DNA from: Bacillota bacterium | GTDB taxonomy: Bacteria; Armatimonadota; HRBIN16 | Direction: 5' to 3' | Length of the DNA: 64,000 nt | Assembly (NCBI GenBank): GCA_023511455.1 | Contig: JAIMBJ010000002.1 | Span: 1 to 64,000, forward strand | Part shown: piece by piece, positions 43,422 to 51,272 of the stretch | Layout: each line of letters begins with the position of its first letter | Position numbering within the stretch: position 1 is the first letter of the stretch | The notes under the pieces: model-generated | What the model saw: only the letters and a program-made list of their open reading frames with translations | Told to the model about the DNA's origin: nothing | Databases searched by the model: none | Translations under genes and position numbers: made by a program

Positions 43422-44045
43422 CTATATGATGCCCCACGCTTTCAGCACTTCTATTTCGGGCGGCGGGTTCCACAACCACTCTATCCGCAGCCACAAGCCT
43501 GATAGCACCACGCTGCGATATTCGCCCGTCTCTCCTTTCGCTATCAGCACATATTTGCCCGCCTCGTTCCGCACATAAAACTCCGCCTGACGCTTCTGCG
43601 GGTCTATCAGCCAGTACTCCTGCACCCCGCCCCGCTCATACTCCGAAAACTTCTGCACGCGGTCGCGCTCCTCGCTCTCTGGGCTGACGATTTCTACCAC
43701 GAGGTCGGCGGGTCCGTCCAGAAAGGTGTCTTTCAGGCGGTGCAGGTTTTCGCGGCGGACAAACAGGATGTCGGGGGAGCGACCCGGCAAATCCGCGCCC
43801 GTCTTCATCTGAAAAGGCTCGTAGCGCAAGACGCCCAGACGGTGGTAGTTCATGTAAAACTGCAAGATGGCAATGAGAAATCGTCCAACATCCTGATGTG
43901 GAGCGGAAATAGGGCTCATCAGTTCAACCTCTCCATCCACCCATTCTGCCCAGGTATCTTCGTCCAGCCACTGCAGAAACTGCTCGTAGCTGATTTTACC
44001 TTTGGGCAGGGGGCGCGTCGGCGGCGTTATGACCTGTTGCGACAT
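43422..44045 (-). CDS. Uma2 family (DUF820) protein, second copy
   Basis: This is a 207-residue member of the restriction-endonuclease-like Uma2 family. The N-terminal YEQFLQWLDEDTWAEWVDGEVELMSP is typical, and the active-site pattern runs through GRSPDILFV, LVVEIVSPESEERD and KFSEYERGGVQEYWLIDP. GAGGTG lies seven bases before the ATG. A TATAAT hexamer on the minus strand (44070-44065) is a possible -10 box. It is the first gene of an operon with two secreted glycosidase-like genes, a pairing with no obvious functional logic. Confidence 0.9.
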   Translation of the reverse strand: MSQQVITPPTRPLPKGKISYEQFLQWLDEDTWAEWVDGEVELMSPISAPHQDVGRFLIAILQFYMNYHRLGVLRYEPFQMKTGADLPGRSPDILFVRRENLHRLKDTFLDGPADLVVEIVSPESEERDRVQKFSEYERGGVQEYWLIDPQKRQAEFYVRNEAGKYVLIAKGETGEYRSVVLSGLWLRIEWLWNPPPEIEVLKAWGII

Positions 44046-44084
44046 CGGGCATCACCTCGCGATAATTATAGCACACCCAAGTGC

Positions 44085-45515
44085 TTAGATGCTTATCTCC
44101 CGTCGTGGCTGCAGGTACTCGTCGCGTGTGCCGCACTGCTCCAGAAACCGCAGGAACTTTGCGTGCAAGCCTCGGGCGACGTCGGGATATTCACTGGCGA
44201 CGTTGCGCGTCTGTGCGGGGTCAGTTGCGGTGTGGTACAGCTCCACCTCGTCGCCAGCCACGCTATAAAGCAGTGTCCACTCTCGCTCGTGTATCGTGGA
44301 AGGACGTGGCGATAGCACCACGCGCTCGGTTCCGTCCACGGCGCGGCTCATGGTTTCACCTGGCTGGTGCACAATCGCCCAGGAAGTAACGAAGAAGTCG
44401 CGCCATGCGACGGGCTCACCCCGAATCAGCGGAAGCAGTGAACGTCCCTGCACCTCCGAGGGTATCTGCACGCCCGCCAGTTCCAGTATGGTGGGCATCA
44501 GGTCGATAAAGCCAGTGAACGCCTCATGACGCGCGGGTGTGGTGTGGGGTACGTAGATAAGCAGGGGGATGCGCGCCACCTCATCGTAAATGGGCGAGCG
44601 GTGGAAGATGTGCTTGCCGTCGCGCTCCTCGAACAGCGCTTTGCCGATGATGCCATGCTCGCCAAGGTAGAACCCATGGTCGGCGGTAAAGATAACCACG
44701 GTGTCCTCCAGCAGGTTCAGGCTCTCCAGCCGCGCCATCAGCCTGCCGAACCAGTAATCCACCATCGTCACCTCGCCGCGGTAGAGCGCGCGGCAGTGGT
44801 TCAGTTCGGCTTCGGTCATGAACTCGCGCCAGTACCAGTAGTGCGGGTAGATGACCTCTTCGCCCTCGTAGTTGGGGTCATACAGGTCGGTGTAGTGGCG
44901 CGGCGGGTCCCACGGCTCGTGCGGGTCAAAGGTGTCGATATACAGGAAGAAAGGCTTCTGGGTGGCGTTTCGCTCCAGCCATCGCATGGCGGCGTTCACC
45001 GTACGGGCGGGGAAGTAGTCCTCCTCGCTGCGACGGTCTGCCACATTGCGCAGGTACTGGCGCAGGGTACGCTCCCCCAGACGACACTTGCGGATGTCGA
45101 AGGGGTATTCCACCTCTATGGGGTCGGTGCGCCAGCGATCGTTCTCCTGCCCGCGTATCCACTCGAAGGCAGTGAACCCCCTGTCGAAGTGATACCCGTA
45201 GTTCAGCAGGTGGGGAGTGTCGATAATCATCATGGTGGTGTAGCCCGCGTGCGACAGCAGCTCCGCCAGCACCGTCTCCTCGCGCGGCAGGGGCGACCAG
45301 TCGCGGTGCGGAAAAGTCCACCTGCCAGTGAACAGGTCGGTGCGGGCAGGAACGGTGGGAAACGAGCCACAGTAGGCCCGTTCAAACACCTGTGCCATCT
45401 GCGCGAAGCGGTCCAGGAAGGGAGTGTGTATCTCCGTGCCGCCGTGCACCGTCAGGTTATCGCGGCGGAAGGTGTCTGAGATGAACAGTACCACGTTGAG
45501 CGGTTTTGCCGACAT
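44085..45515 (-). CDS. Sulfatase-fold hydrolase with Thr in place of the formylglycine residue
   Basis: This is an alkaline-phosphatase-superfamily protein of 476 residues without a signal peptide. Metal ligands appear in LFISDTFRRD (Asp14) and TADHGFYLGEHG. In sulfatases the nucleophile motif is C/S-x-P-x-R; here the aligned segment is PTVPARTDLFTGR with Thr54 where Cys or Ser is matured to formylglycine. Thr is the nucleophile in NPP-type phosphodiesterases, so it may hydrolyse phosphodiesters or have lost sulfatase activity. The start overlaps the stop of the Gfo/Idh/MocA gene by one base (TGATG). It ends the photolyase-cupin-oxidoreductase operon. Confidence 0.86.
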   Translation of the reverse strand: MSAKPLNVVLFISDTFRRDNLTVHGGTEIHTPFLDRFAQMAQVFERAYCGSFPTVPARTDLFTGRWTFPHRDWSPLPREETVLAELLSHAGYTTMMIIDTPHLLNYGYHFDRGFTAFEWIRGQENDRWRTDPIEVEYPFDIRKCRLGERTLRQYLRNVADRRSEEDYFPARTVNAAMRWLERNATQKPFFLYIDTFDPHEPWDPPRHYTDLYDPNYEGEEVIYPHYWYWREFMTEAELNHCRALYRGEVTMVDYWFGRLMARLESLNLLEDTVVIFTADHGFYLGEHGIIGKALFEERDGKHIFHRSPIYDEVARIPLLIYVPHTTPARHEAFTGFIDLMPTILELAGVQIPSEVQGRSLLPLIRGEPVAWRDFFVTSWAIVHQPGETMSRAVDGTERVVLSPRPSTIHEREWTLLYSVAGDEVELYHTATDPAQTRNVASEYPDVARGLHAKFLRFLEQCGTRDEYLQPRREISI

Positions 45516-46549
45516 CAGGAAATCTCCTCCATTGCTCGCGCCAGCAGGTCTGCAGGACGAACCCGGCAGCCTGTCTGTTCTGATTCGTTGGCGGCGATGG
45601 CAACCGCCTGCGTGCGCACCGCCTCCTCGCCACTGGTCAGCGGCTGTTTGCCCTCGCGGATGCACTCCACAAAGTGGCGCAGCTCGGCAGCGAAGGGGTC
45701 TACCGGTTCCACCTCCAGTGTCACGAACCCCTCGCTCCATTCCGGCTTTTTGCGCGAGAAGATATGCAAGCCGTTCCAGTTGTGGATACAGCCTTCGGTG
45801 CCCTCCAGCCACAGCTTGCGGTAGAAGGCGCGATAGGGCGACATCCAGTTGATGCTGAGATTCGCGATTGCCCCCGTCGTGAACTGCATGTTGACCACGC
45901 CCGCGATTTCGCCCTCCATGCGGTCGGGATTGTAGAAGGTCTCGGCAGAGACCCACTCCACCTCGCCGATAAACCAGCGCAGCAGGTCGATTCGATGGCA
46001 TCCCGCGCTGGCAATCGCGCCGCCGCCCAGCCGATTGCGCTCGCGTGCCCAGTGCCCCGGCGGGATAAACACGTTCTGCAGATGGTCCACCTGCGCCAGA
46101 ACCGGCGTGCCAAGCCAGCCTTCGTCCAGTAGTTGCTTCGTGCGCCAGTTTTCCGCCTCGAATCGCTCCACGAAGGCGGTCATCAGCACCACATTGGCAT
46201 CCCGCGCGGCGCGTACCATCGCCCATCCGTCTTCCAGCGTGGTGGCAATCGGTTTCTCCACGAAGATGTGCTTGCCTTCCTGCGCCGCGGCGATGGCGAC
46301 CTCCGCGTGCAGGTCATGCGGCAGGCAGATGTCCACCGCGTCAACGTCCTTGCGCTCGACCACCGCACGCCAGTCGGTGAGGGCAACCTCAGCCCCCGCG
46401 TCTCGGGCGCGTTCTTCCGCCAGCGACTGTTCGACGTCGCAGGTCGCAACGACCCGAATCGCCTCCGCTCCCAGACTCAACATCCCGCGCACGTGTGCGC
46501 GGGAGATACCCCCACAGCCGATTAGACCGATGCGAACAGGCTGGCTCAT
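45515..46549 (-). CDS. Gfo/Idh/MocA family oxidoreductase
   Basis: This is an NAD(P)-dependent sugar-type dehydrogenase of 344 residues. The Rossmann motif GLIGCGGISRAH is at the N-terminus, followed by the DICLPHDLHAE and HIFVEKPIATT segments, where the EKP lysine is the catalytic or substrate-binding residue. The C-terminal domain contains GCHRIDLLRWF, supplying the conserved Asp and His. The substrate cannot be predicted; myo-inositol, glucose derivatives and aminosugars are known in the family. It overlaps the cupin gene by 4 bases and the sulfatase-fold gene by one base. Confidence 0.93.
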   Translation of the reverse strand: MSQPVRIGLIGCGGISRAHVRGMLSLGAEAIRVVATCDVEQSLAEERARDAGAEVALTDWRAVVERKDVDAVDICLPHDLHAEVAIAAAQEGKHIFVEKPIATTLEDGWAMVRAARDANVVLMTAFVERFEAENWRTKQLLDEGWLGTPVLAQVDHLQNVFIPPGHWARERNRLGGGAIASAGCHRIDLLRWFIGEVEWVSAETFYNPDRMEGEIAGVVNMQFTTGAIANLSINWMSPYRAFYRKLWLEGTEGCIHNWNGLHIFSRKKPEWSEGFVTLEVEPVDPFAAELRHFVECIREGKQPLTSGEEAVRTQAVAIAANESEQTGCRVRPADLLARAMEEIS

Positions 46550-46938
46550 GGTTTCCCTCCTTCATGCGGTGTCCACCAGATGGCGAACGTGCTGAAATCG
46601 CGGTCGGTGTGGTTGCGCACGGTGTGGTAGGCATTCGCAGGGATGAAGACCACATCCCCCTCACGGATGACCTGTTCTTCGTCCTCGACCTGCAGCGTGG
46701 CTTCGCCCTGACGCACGTAGTAGAGTTTGGCGACAGGAACGCGCTCCGGCTTTTGCACCATACCCGGCTTCAAGACGCCAAAGGCGCATCCGAACGGCGC
46801 ACCTATCTCTTCGGATGCGAACACGCCTTGCGCCAGGATGGTGCCCTCATGCGCCGGGAAAAGCGCATCTGGCTGAAAAGAGCGGATGAACATCACATCC
46901 TCCCCCACTAGAGCCCTCACAGCGCCCTCGTTGCGCAT
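46546..46938 (-). CDS. Small cupin-domain protein
   Basis: This is a single-domain cupin of 130 residues. The two cupin motifs are recognisable around KLYYVRQGEATLQVEDEEQ and GDVVFIPANAYHTVRNHT. The His count in motif 1 is low, with only part of the usual metal set visible, so a binding role is as likely as catalysis. It starts directly beside the photolyase stop and overlaps the oxidoreductase gene by 4 bases. By context it may handle the same sugar-like metabolite. Confidence 0.85.
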   Translation of the reverse strand: MRNEGAVRALVGEDVMFIRSFQPDALFPAHEGTILAQGVFASEEIGAPFGCAFGVLKPGMVQKPERVPVAKLYYVRQGEATLQVEDEEQVIREGDVVFIPANAYHTVRNHTDRDFSTFAIWWTPHEGGKP

Positions 46939-48294
46939 TTATTCTCGGTCAAAGGGGAGATTCTCCTGCGCGCGCTCGCCGAAGAACTGCCGGGCTACCT
47001 GCAAAAATCGTTTGCGCCCCTCGTCGGGGGTCACCAGAGGCGATGGGTAGTCTGGGCACAGGCGATGCAGGTTTTCGAGGTCGCCGAGCTGTTCGGCGCC
47101 GGCTTGCTGGAGCTCGGGCACGTAACGATGGATGTACTCCGCCTGCGGGTCGAACTTCTGAGCCTGCAGCAGCGGGTTAAAAATGCGGTAGTAGGGCTGG
47201 GCGTCCGCCCCACAACCTGCCGCCCATTGCCAGTTGCCCACGTTCATGGCCAAATCGGCGTCCACCAGATGCAGGTATAACCACCGCTCGCCCCAGCGCC
47301 AGTCGATGAGCAGGTGTTTGGTCAGGTAGTTCGCCACGACCATGCGCGTGCGGTTGTGGATCCAGCCTTCGCACAGCAGCTGGCGCATGCCCGCGTCTAC
47401 CAGCGGGATGCCCGTGCATCCCCGTGCCCATCGTTCGAACTGCTCTTCGTCGTGTCGCCAGGGAAAGCCGCGCCATTCGGGGCGCAGCTCCATGTTCACC
47501 GTTTCGGGATGGTGATACAGGATGTGGGAATAGAAGTCGCGCCATGCCAGTTCCTTGACGAACTGCTCGCTCACTCCCCAGGCGTCGCGCAGCATCTGCC
47601 GCAGCGAAATCATACCGCACCGCACGTAGGGGCTCATGCGCGAGGTGCCCGGTTGAGATGGCAGGTTGCGCCGCTGCTCATACTGCGCCAGTCCCGCGCG
47701 CACAAACGCCTGCCAGCGTCGCTGCACCTCCTCTTCTGTCGCGAACCACGACTGCGCCGCCTCGCTCTCGGGCTCAGGAATGGGCACTGTGGGCAATTCG
47801 AAGGATGGGGTGTTGATGGCTTTGGGCGCGGGTATCGGCGACAAAGGGCGTACGTTTTCCAGAAAGTGCTTTTTATAGAACTGCGTGAAGGACGGATACG
47901 TGCCGTCGGGCAAAGGTGACAGCAGGCTATCGCGAAGCACATGCACCCGGATACCCTTGCTGTTCAGCAAGTCGATCAACTGCTTGTCGCGCTGGCGAGA
48001 GTGCGGTTCCACATCTTCACACAGGCGCACCACGTCCGGACGCACGGTATCGAAAAACCGCTCCTGCTCCGTCGATGGCAGGATATATAACCGTCCGCCA
48101 ACCGCCTCGATGCTGCTTTGCAGCTGGCGCAGGGCATGGAAGAACAGGGCGCGCAGGGTATCACCGTGCTCCTGCTGATTATGATCGTCCAGGAACAAGA
48201 CGGGGATGAACTCGCCGCGTTCGGCGTCCTGCAGCAGAGGGTTATCGTACAGGCGCAATTCGCGTCGGAAGATGGCTACTGTTCGCACCGGCAA
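46939..48294 (-). CDS. phr: Deoxyribodipyrimidine photolyase
   Basis: This is a light-driven DNA repair flavoprotein of 451 residues that splits cyclobutane pyrimidine dimers. The N-terminal antenna-binding domain starts with VAIFRRELRLYDNPLL. The FAD-binding helical domain carries RMSPYVRCGMISLRQ, WRDFYSHILYHHP, GCTGIPLVDAGMRQL, HNRTRMVVANYLTK and DADLAMNVGNWQWAAG, where WQWAAG is the hallmark of class I CPD photolyases. It leads a four-gene operon with cupin, oxidoreductase and sulfatase-fold genes. A TATAAT hexamer at 48327-48322 on the minus strand lacks a clear -35. Confidence 0.95.
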   Translation of the reverse strand: MPVRTVAIFRRELRLYDNPLLQDAERGEFIPVLFLDDHNQQEHGDTLRALFFHALRQLQSSIEAVGGRLYILPSTEQERFFDTVRPDVVRLCEDVEPHSRQRDKQLIDLLNSKGIRVHVLRDSLLSPLPDGTYPSFTQFYKKHFLENVRPLSPIPAPKAINTPSFELPTVPIPEPESEAAQSWFATEEEVQRRWQAFVRAGLAQYEQRRNLPSQPGTSRMSPYVRCGMISLRQMLRDAWGVSEQFVKELAWRDFYSHILYHHPETVNMELRPEWRGFPWRHDEEQFERWARGCTGIPLVDAGMRQLLCEGWIHNRTRMVVANYLTKHLLIDWRWGERWLYLHLVDADLAMNVGNWQWAAGCGADAQPYYRIFNPLLQAQKFDPQAEYIHRYVPELQQAGAEQLGDLENLHRLCPDYPSPLVTPDEGRKRFLQVARQFFGERAQENLPFDRE

Positions 48295-48337
48295 ACCTCT
48301 TGACCATGCAATCTTGCTACCATTATATACGAATGAA

Positions 48338-48373
48338 AAGAGAAAAATCCCCCATCACTGGCGTGTGGGGGAT
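48338..48373 (-). terminator. Intrinsic terminator of the second PEP-CTERM gene
   Basis: Read on the minus strand, ATCCCCCACAC pairs with GTGATGGGGGAT around a short loop, and TTTTTCTCTTT follows. It lies 21 bases after the stop codon at 48395. Confidence 0.8.
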
Positions 48374-48394
48374 GCAACGCATATTTGGAGGCTG

Positions 48395-49096
48395 TTACCG
48401 ACGGCGAACGCAGCGAAAACCGAACAGTCCAGCCAGAGCCACTCCCAGAGCGGTCAGGCTGGCAGGCTCTGGCACGACAGCGCCACGCACTTCTACCAGG
48501 TCAAACCGATAAGTGCCTGTGGATGCGTAAGAGCTGGTGGAGCGGGCTGCCGTGTACTGCCCGGTGGCCGGGTCAAATTCGCTCACCACACGGAAAGCGA
48601 ACAGCGGATTGTCGGATACGCCGGCAACATTAGACAGGTCTAACACGACCAAACTACCACCACTACTGTACCAGGTATCTCCACCAGGGGCGACCAACTG
48701 CAAACTGTTCACCCAGTTCGTTCCATCCACTGTGTACTGCACGCGGGCGTATTTGGAAGCGGTGTTGCTCCAGCGGAAGTCGAAACGCACCACGATGTCC
48801 TTGTAGCCCGTGGTGGGTGTGTTGAAGCGCACGCCTGCGGTGAGGTTATTCGTGCCCTGCGCGGGATAGTTTCTGGTGTTTAAGCCGCGGTTGGGCGAGG
48901 CGGTATCCTGGGGTGACCCCGTTGCCCACTCGTGAGTGACGCCGCCGATAAGCTGCAGATTGCCGCCGACTACGCCACCGTCTACGTCAAAATTCTCATC
49001 ATTGAAGTTCCACAGGGACAGAGTCACCTGCGCGTGCGCCGCCAGTGACAGCGTCAGCACGACAATCGCCATCATAAGGCGTAGAGTAGCTCTCAT
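48395..49096 (-). CDS. PEP-CTERM sorted secreted protein, second copy
   Basis: This is a 233-residue exported protein. A signal peptide ends at AAHAQ; the mature domain is beta-rich with many Asn, Thr and Tyr residues (VTLSLWNFNDENFD). The tail is a PEP-CTERM signal: VVPEPASL, a hydrophobic stretch and FRCVRRR. The function is unknown. I chose the ATG at 49096 at the start of the signal peptide over an earlier in-frame start; AAGGAGG lies 11 bases before it. The AT-rich stretch just upstream probably holds its promoter. It has its own terminator. Confidence 0.88.
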   Translation of the reverse strand: MRATLRLMMAIVVLTLSLAAHAQVTLSLWNFNDENFDVDGGVVGGNLQLIGGVTHEWATGSPQDTASPNRGLNTRNYPAQGTNNLTAGVRFNTPTTGYKDIVVRFDFRWSNTASKYARVQYTVDGTNWVNSLQLVAPGGDTWYSSGGSLVVLDLSNVAGVSDNPLFAFRVVSEFDPATGQYTAARSTSSYASTGTYRFDLVEVRGAVVPEPASLTALGVALAGLFGFRCVRRR

Positions 49097-49204
49097 GCTC
49101 TCCGTTTCCTCCTTAAAGATTGAAACTTGCGCCATCAGTCTACAGGATGTTTATTAAATCTATATTAAATATATAAAGAGAGTGCTGGACAGCACCTCGC
49201 CGAT

Positions 49205-49400
49205 TTGACGATGTAAAGCGACATCATCTGTCATTCTGCTCGAAGCGAAGGTTCTTCTTATGGCGATGAGATGCTTCGCGTCCGCTCAGCAGGACAGGAA
49301 CTAGTGACTATCAGTGTCATTCTGAGCGAAGCGAAAAATCTCAAAGACCCGTTTCAGCGGGGCGAGATGCTTCGCTGACGCTCAGCACAGCAGGAAATAG
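49205..49400. repeat. Tandem pair of the dispersed palindromic core
   Basis: Two units follow each other, at about 49229-49314 and 49315-49408. Each starts TGTCATTCTG and ends with a TAGTGACT block. The left flank (GTAAAGCGACAT) matches the interior of the MITE copy at 32.6 kb, but no terminal inverted repeat is visible. It occupies most of the 346-base gap between the PEP-CTERM gene and tsaD, and no gene is present. Confidence 0.72.
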
Positions 49401-49442
49401 TGACTGTGAGACTGAGTGCATCGCGCCGCGGAACGAACTCCC

Positions 49443-50441
49443 CTAGCCCGCCAGCGCCTCACTGGCGATGGTGTCGAAGTCCATCTGGCTCTCCCCCGCC
49501 GTCAGATACTGGAAATAGCCCGCTGAGGCAATCATCGCCGCGTTGTCGGTGCACAGAATCAGCGGCGGGATCACCAGCTGGTAGCCGCGTTTGCCTGCCT
49601 CCTCGCTCATCACCGCTTTCAGGCGCGAGTTCGCCGCCACTCCCCCGCACACCGCGATGCGCGGGATGCCATATTCCTCTGCCGCGCGGATGGTCTTTTG
49701 TACTAACACGTCCACGATGGCTTGCTGAAAGCTGGCGGCGGCATCGGCGACGTTCAGCGTGTCGCCCGCCTGCTGCACCAGACGCAACAGCGCGGTCTTC
49801 AGCCCGCTGAAGCTGAAGTCGTAGCTGCCCTCTTCCAGCCACGCACGCGGGAAGGCAATGGCTTGCGGGTTGCCCTCCTTTGCCTTGCGGTCGATCGCCG
49901 GCCCGCCAGGGTAGCCCAGTCCCAGCAGGCGCGCCGCTTTATCAAACGCTTCGCCCGCGGCATCGTCGCGTGTACTGCCCAAACGGCGGCGTTTTCCATG
50001 CCCTTCCACGATATGCAGGTCGGTGTGCCCGCCCGACACGATGAGGCACACGAAGGGAAACTGCAGGTCGGGCGCGGTGAGGAAATTGGAGGCGATATGC
50101 CCTTCTAGATGGTGTACTGCCACAATCGGCTTGCCCAGCGCGTAAGCCAGCGCTTTGCCCGCAGATACCCCCACCATCAGCGCACCCACGAGCCCCGGAC
50201 GGTTGGTTACCGCGACGAGGTCGATATCCGTAAAACTCACGTTCGCCCGTCGCATCGCCTCCTCGATGATGGGTGTCAACCGCTCGACATGCTTGCGCGC
50301 TGCCACTTCGGGCACGACACCGCCTGTCAGCGCGTGGATGTCCACCTGCGAGGCAATCAGGTTCGACAGGATTTCCACTCCGTCGCGCACCACTGCGACT
50401 GAGGTCTCATCACAGCTGGTCTCGATTCCCAGAACAATCAT
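49443..50441 (-). CDS. tsaD: tRNA N6-adenosine threonylcarbamoyltransferase TsaD
   Basis: TsaD transfers the threonylcarbamoyl group to A37 of ANN-decoding tRNAs, working with TsaB, TsaC and TsaE. The ASKHA fold starts with GIETSCDETSVAVV; the iron-binding HHLEGH lies near residue 110 and CLIVSGGHTDL, GYPGGPAID and VCGGVAANSRL follow in order. The length of 332 residues is standard. rimI lies upstream on the same strand with about 196 bases between them. TsaB and TsaE are not in the window. Confidence 0.97.
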   Translation of the reverse strand: MIVLGIETSCDETSVAVVRDGVEILSNLIASQVDIHALTGGVVPEVAARKHVERLTPIIEEAMRRANVSFTDIDLVAVTNRPGLVGALMVGVSAGKALAYALGKPIVAVHHLEGHIASNFLTAPDLQFPFVCLIVSGGHTDLHIVEGHGKRRRLGSTRDDAAGEAFDKAARLLGLGYPGGPAIDRKAKEGNPQAIAFPRAWLEEGSYDFSFSGLKTALLRLVQQAGDTLNVADAAASFQQAIVDVLVQKTIRAAEEYGIPRIAVCGGVAANSRLKAVMSEEAGKRGYQLVIPPLILCTDNAAMIASAGYFQYLTAGESQMDFDTIASEALAG

Positions 50442-50522
50442 GGCTACTCCTCCGTTTGACTCACGTCGCCCATCGTGCTATCTTCAAGATAGAGTATACC
50501 TGACGGATAAGAGAGATGCGCT

Positions 50523-50756
50523 GTGAAGGGGTGGGGGCTGGTGCTGGTCGTGCTTTGGGCTTGCGCCGGTGCATCGGCGCAGGTGAAACTGGAACCCCTT
50601 CGGCAGGCAGGTTCGTCCAGTACCGCGTCGCTAAGCGCTAGCGACTGGTGGATGAGCCGTCTTGAGGCTTCCCCGGTTCGGCGTGGAGGAGTTTCCAGCG
50701 GTTCGCCCGCAGCAGCTGCTGGTATTCGGGGGTTTGCATCTCGGGCGACCACATGA
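50523..50756 (+). CDS. Short open frame with signal-peptide-like N-terminus (doubtful gene)
   Basis: The frame encodes 77 residues starting with GTG. The first 20 residues (MKGWGLVLVVLWACAGASAQ) look like a signal peptide with a good cleavage site. After about residue 38 the frame runs antisense through the end of rimI, and its composition there is that of a shadow. It may be the remnant of a gene for a secreted protein truncated by the neighbouring region, or chance. AGAGAG is the only ribosome-binding-like sequence. Confidence 0.3.
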   Translation: MKGWGLVLVVLWACAGASAQVKLEPLRQAGSSSTASLSASDWWMSRLEASPVRRGGVSSGSPAAAAGIRGFASRATT

Positions 50757-51201
50757 CGAGCGCATCTTCGCCTGTATCCGCATAGTAGCCCTTGCGGATG
50801 GCGACGGCATAGAAACCGTACTTGGCGTAGAGCCGCTGAGCGGCGGTGTTGGAGGCGCGCACCTCCAGCGTGGCACGGCGGGCGCGGCGCGCGATGGCTA
50901 CTTCCAGCAACCCCAGCAGCAACCGCTCGCCGATATGCTGGCGTCGGTAGGCGGGATGCACTGCCAGCGTGGTGATGTGCGCCTCGTCCATGATGACCCA
51001 CATGCCCCCGTAGCCCACCACGCGCTCGCCGATGTGCGCCACCAGATAACAGGCGGGCTGATGGTTCAGCTCGGCGTAGAAGCTGTTTTCGTGCCAGGGC
51101 GTGACGAAGCACATCCGCTCGATTTCCATGATTTGCGGGATGTCTTCCGCCTTCATCGGCTCGATCACCAGTTGTGGCACGAAAATCGCCATCACCATCA
51201 C
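50638..51201 (-). CDS. rimI: Ribosomal protein bS18 N-alanine acetyltransferase RimI-like
   Basis: This is a GNAT-fold N-terminal acetyltransferase of 187 residues. IEPMKAEDIPQIMEIER begins the fold; the acetyl-CoA loop is visible in THAVHP-like ITTLAVHPAYRRQHIGERLL, followed by LEVRASNTAAQRLYAKYGF, which is characteristic of RimI. Its closeness to tsaD is a common genome arrangement. The first ATG codons (51201, 51195, 51192) have no clear ribosome binding site, so the exact start is uncertain by a few codons. The C-terminus has an extra tail of about 30 residues. Confidence 0.9.
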   Translation of the reverse strand: MMVMAIFVPQLVIEPMKAEDIPQIMEIERMCFVTPWHENSFYAELNHQPACYLVAHIGERVVGYGGMWVIMDEAHITTLAVHPAYRRQHIGERLLLGLLEVAIARRARRATLEVRASNTAAQRLYAKYGFYAVAIRKGYYADTGEDALVMWSPEMQTPEYQQLLRANRWKLLHAEPGKPQDGSSTSR

Positions 51202-51224
51202 CCGGGCGCCCGCAAAGTATTATC

Positions 51225-51251
51225 CCCCTCTCCCACAGCGTGGGAGAGGGG
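51225..51251. repeat. Perfect 12-base inverted repeat (possible terminator)
   Basis: CCCCTCTCCCAC (51225-51236) and GTGGGAGAGGGG (51240-51251) form a perfect stem with a three-base loop. It lies between the rimI start and the stop of the PhoPQ-related gene. A T run is absent on either strand, so it may be a dispersed repeat that only weakly terminates transcription. Confidence 0.6.
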
Positions 51252-51272
51252 ACAGGGGTGAGGGCATCGCGC

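Noticed and set aside
49229-49408. The tandem repeats as a CRISPR array
   Set aside because: Only two units, imperfect, about 90 bases, without spacers of uniform size and without cas genes. They match the dispersed MITE core.
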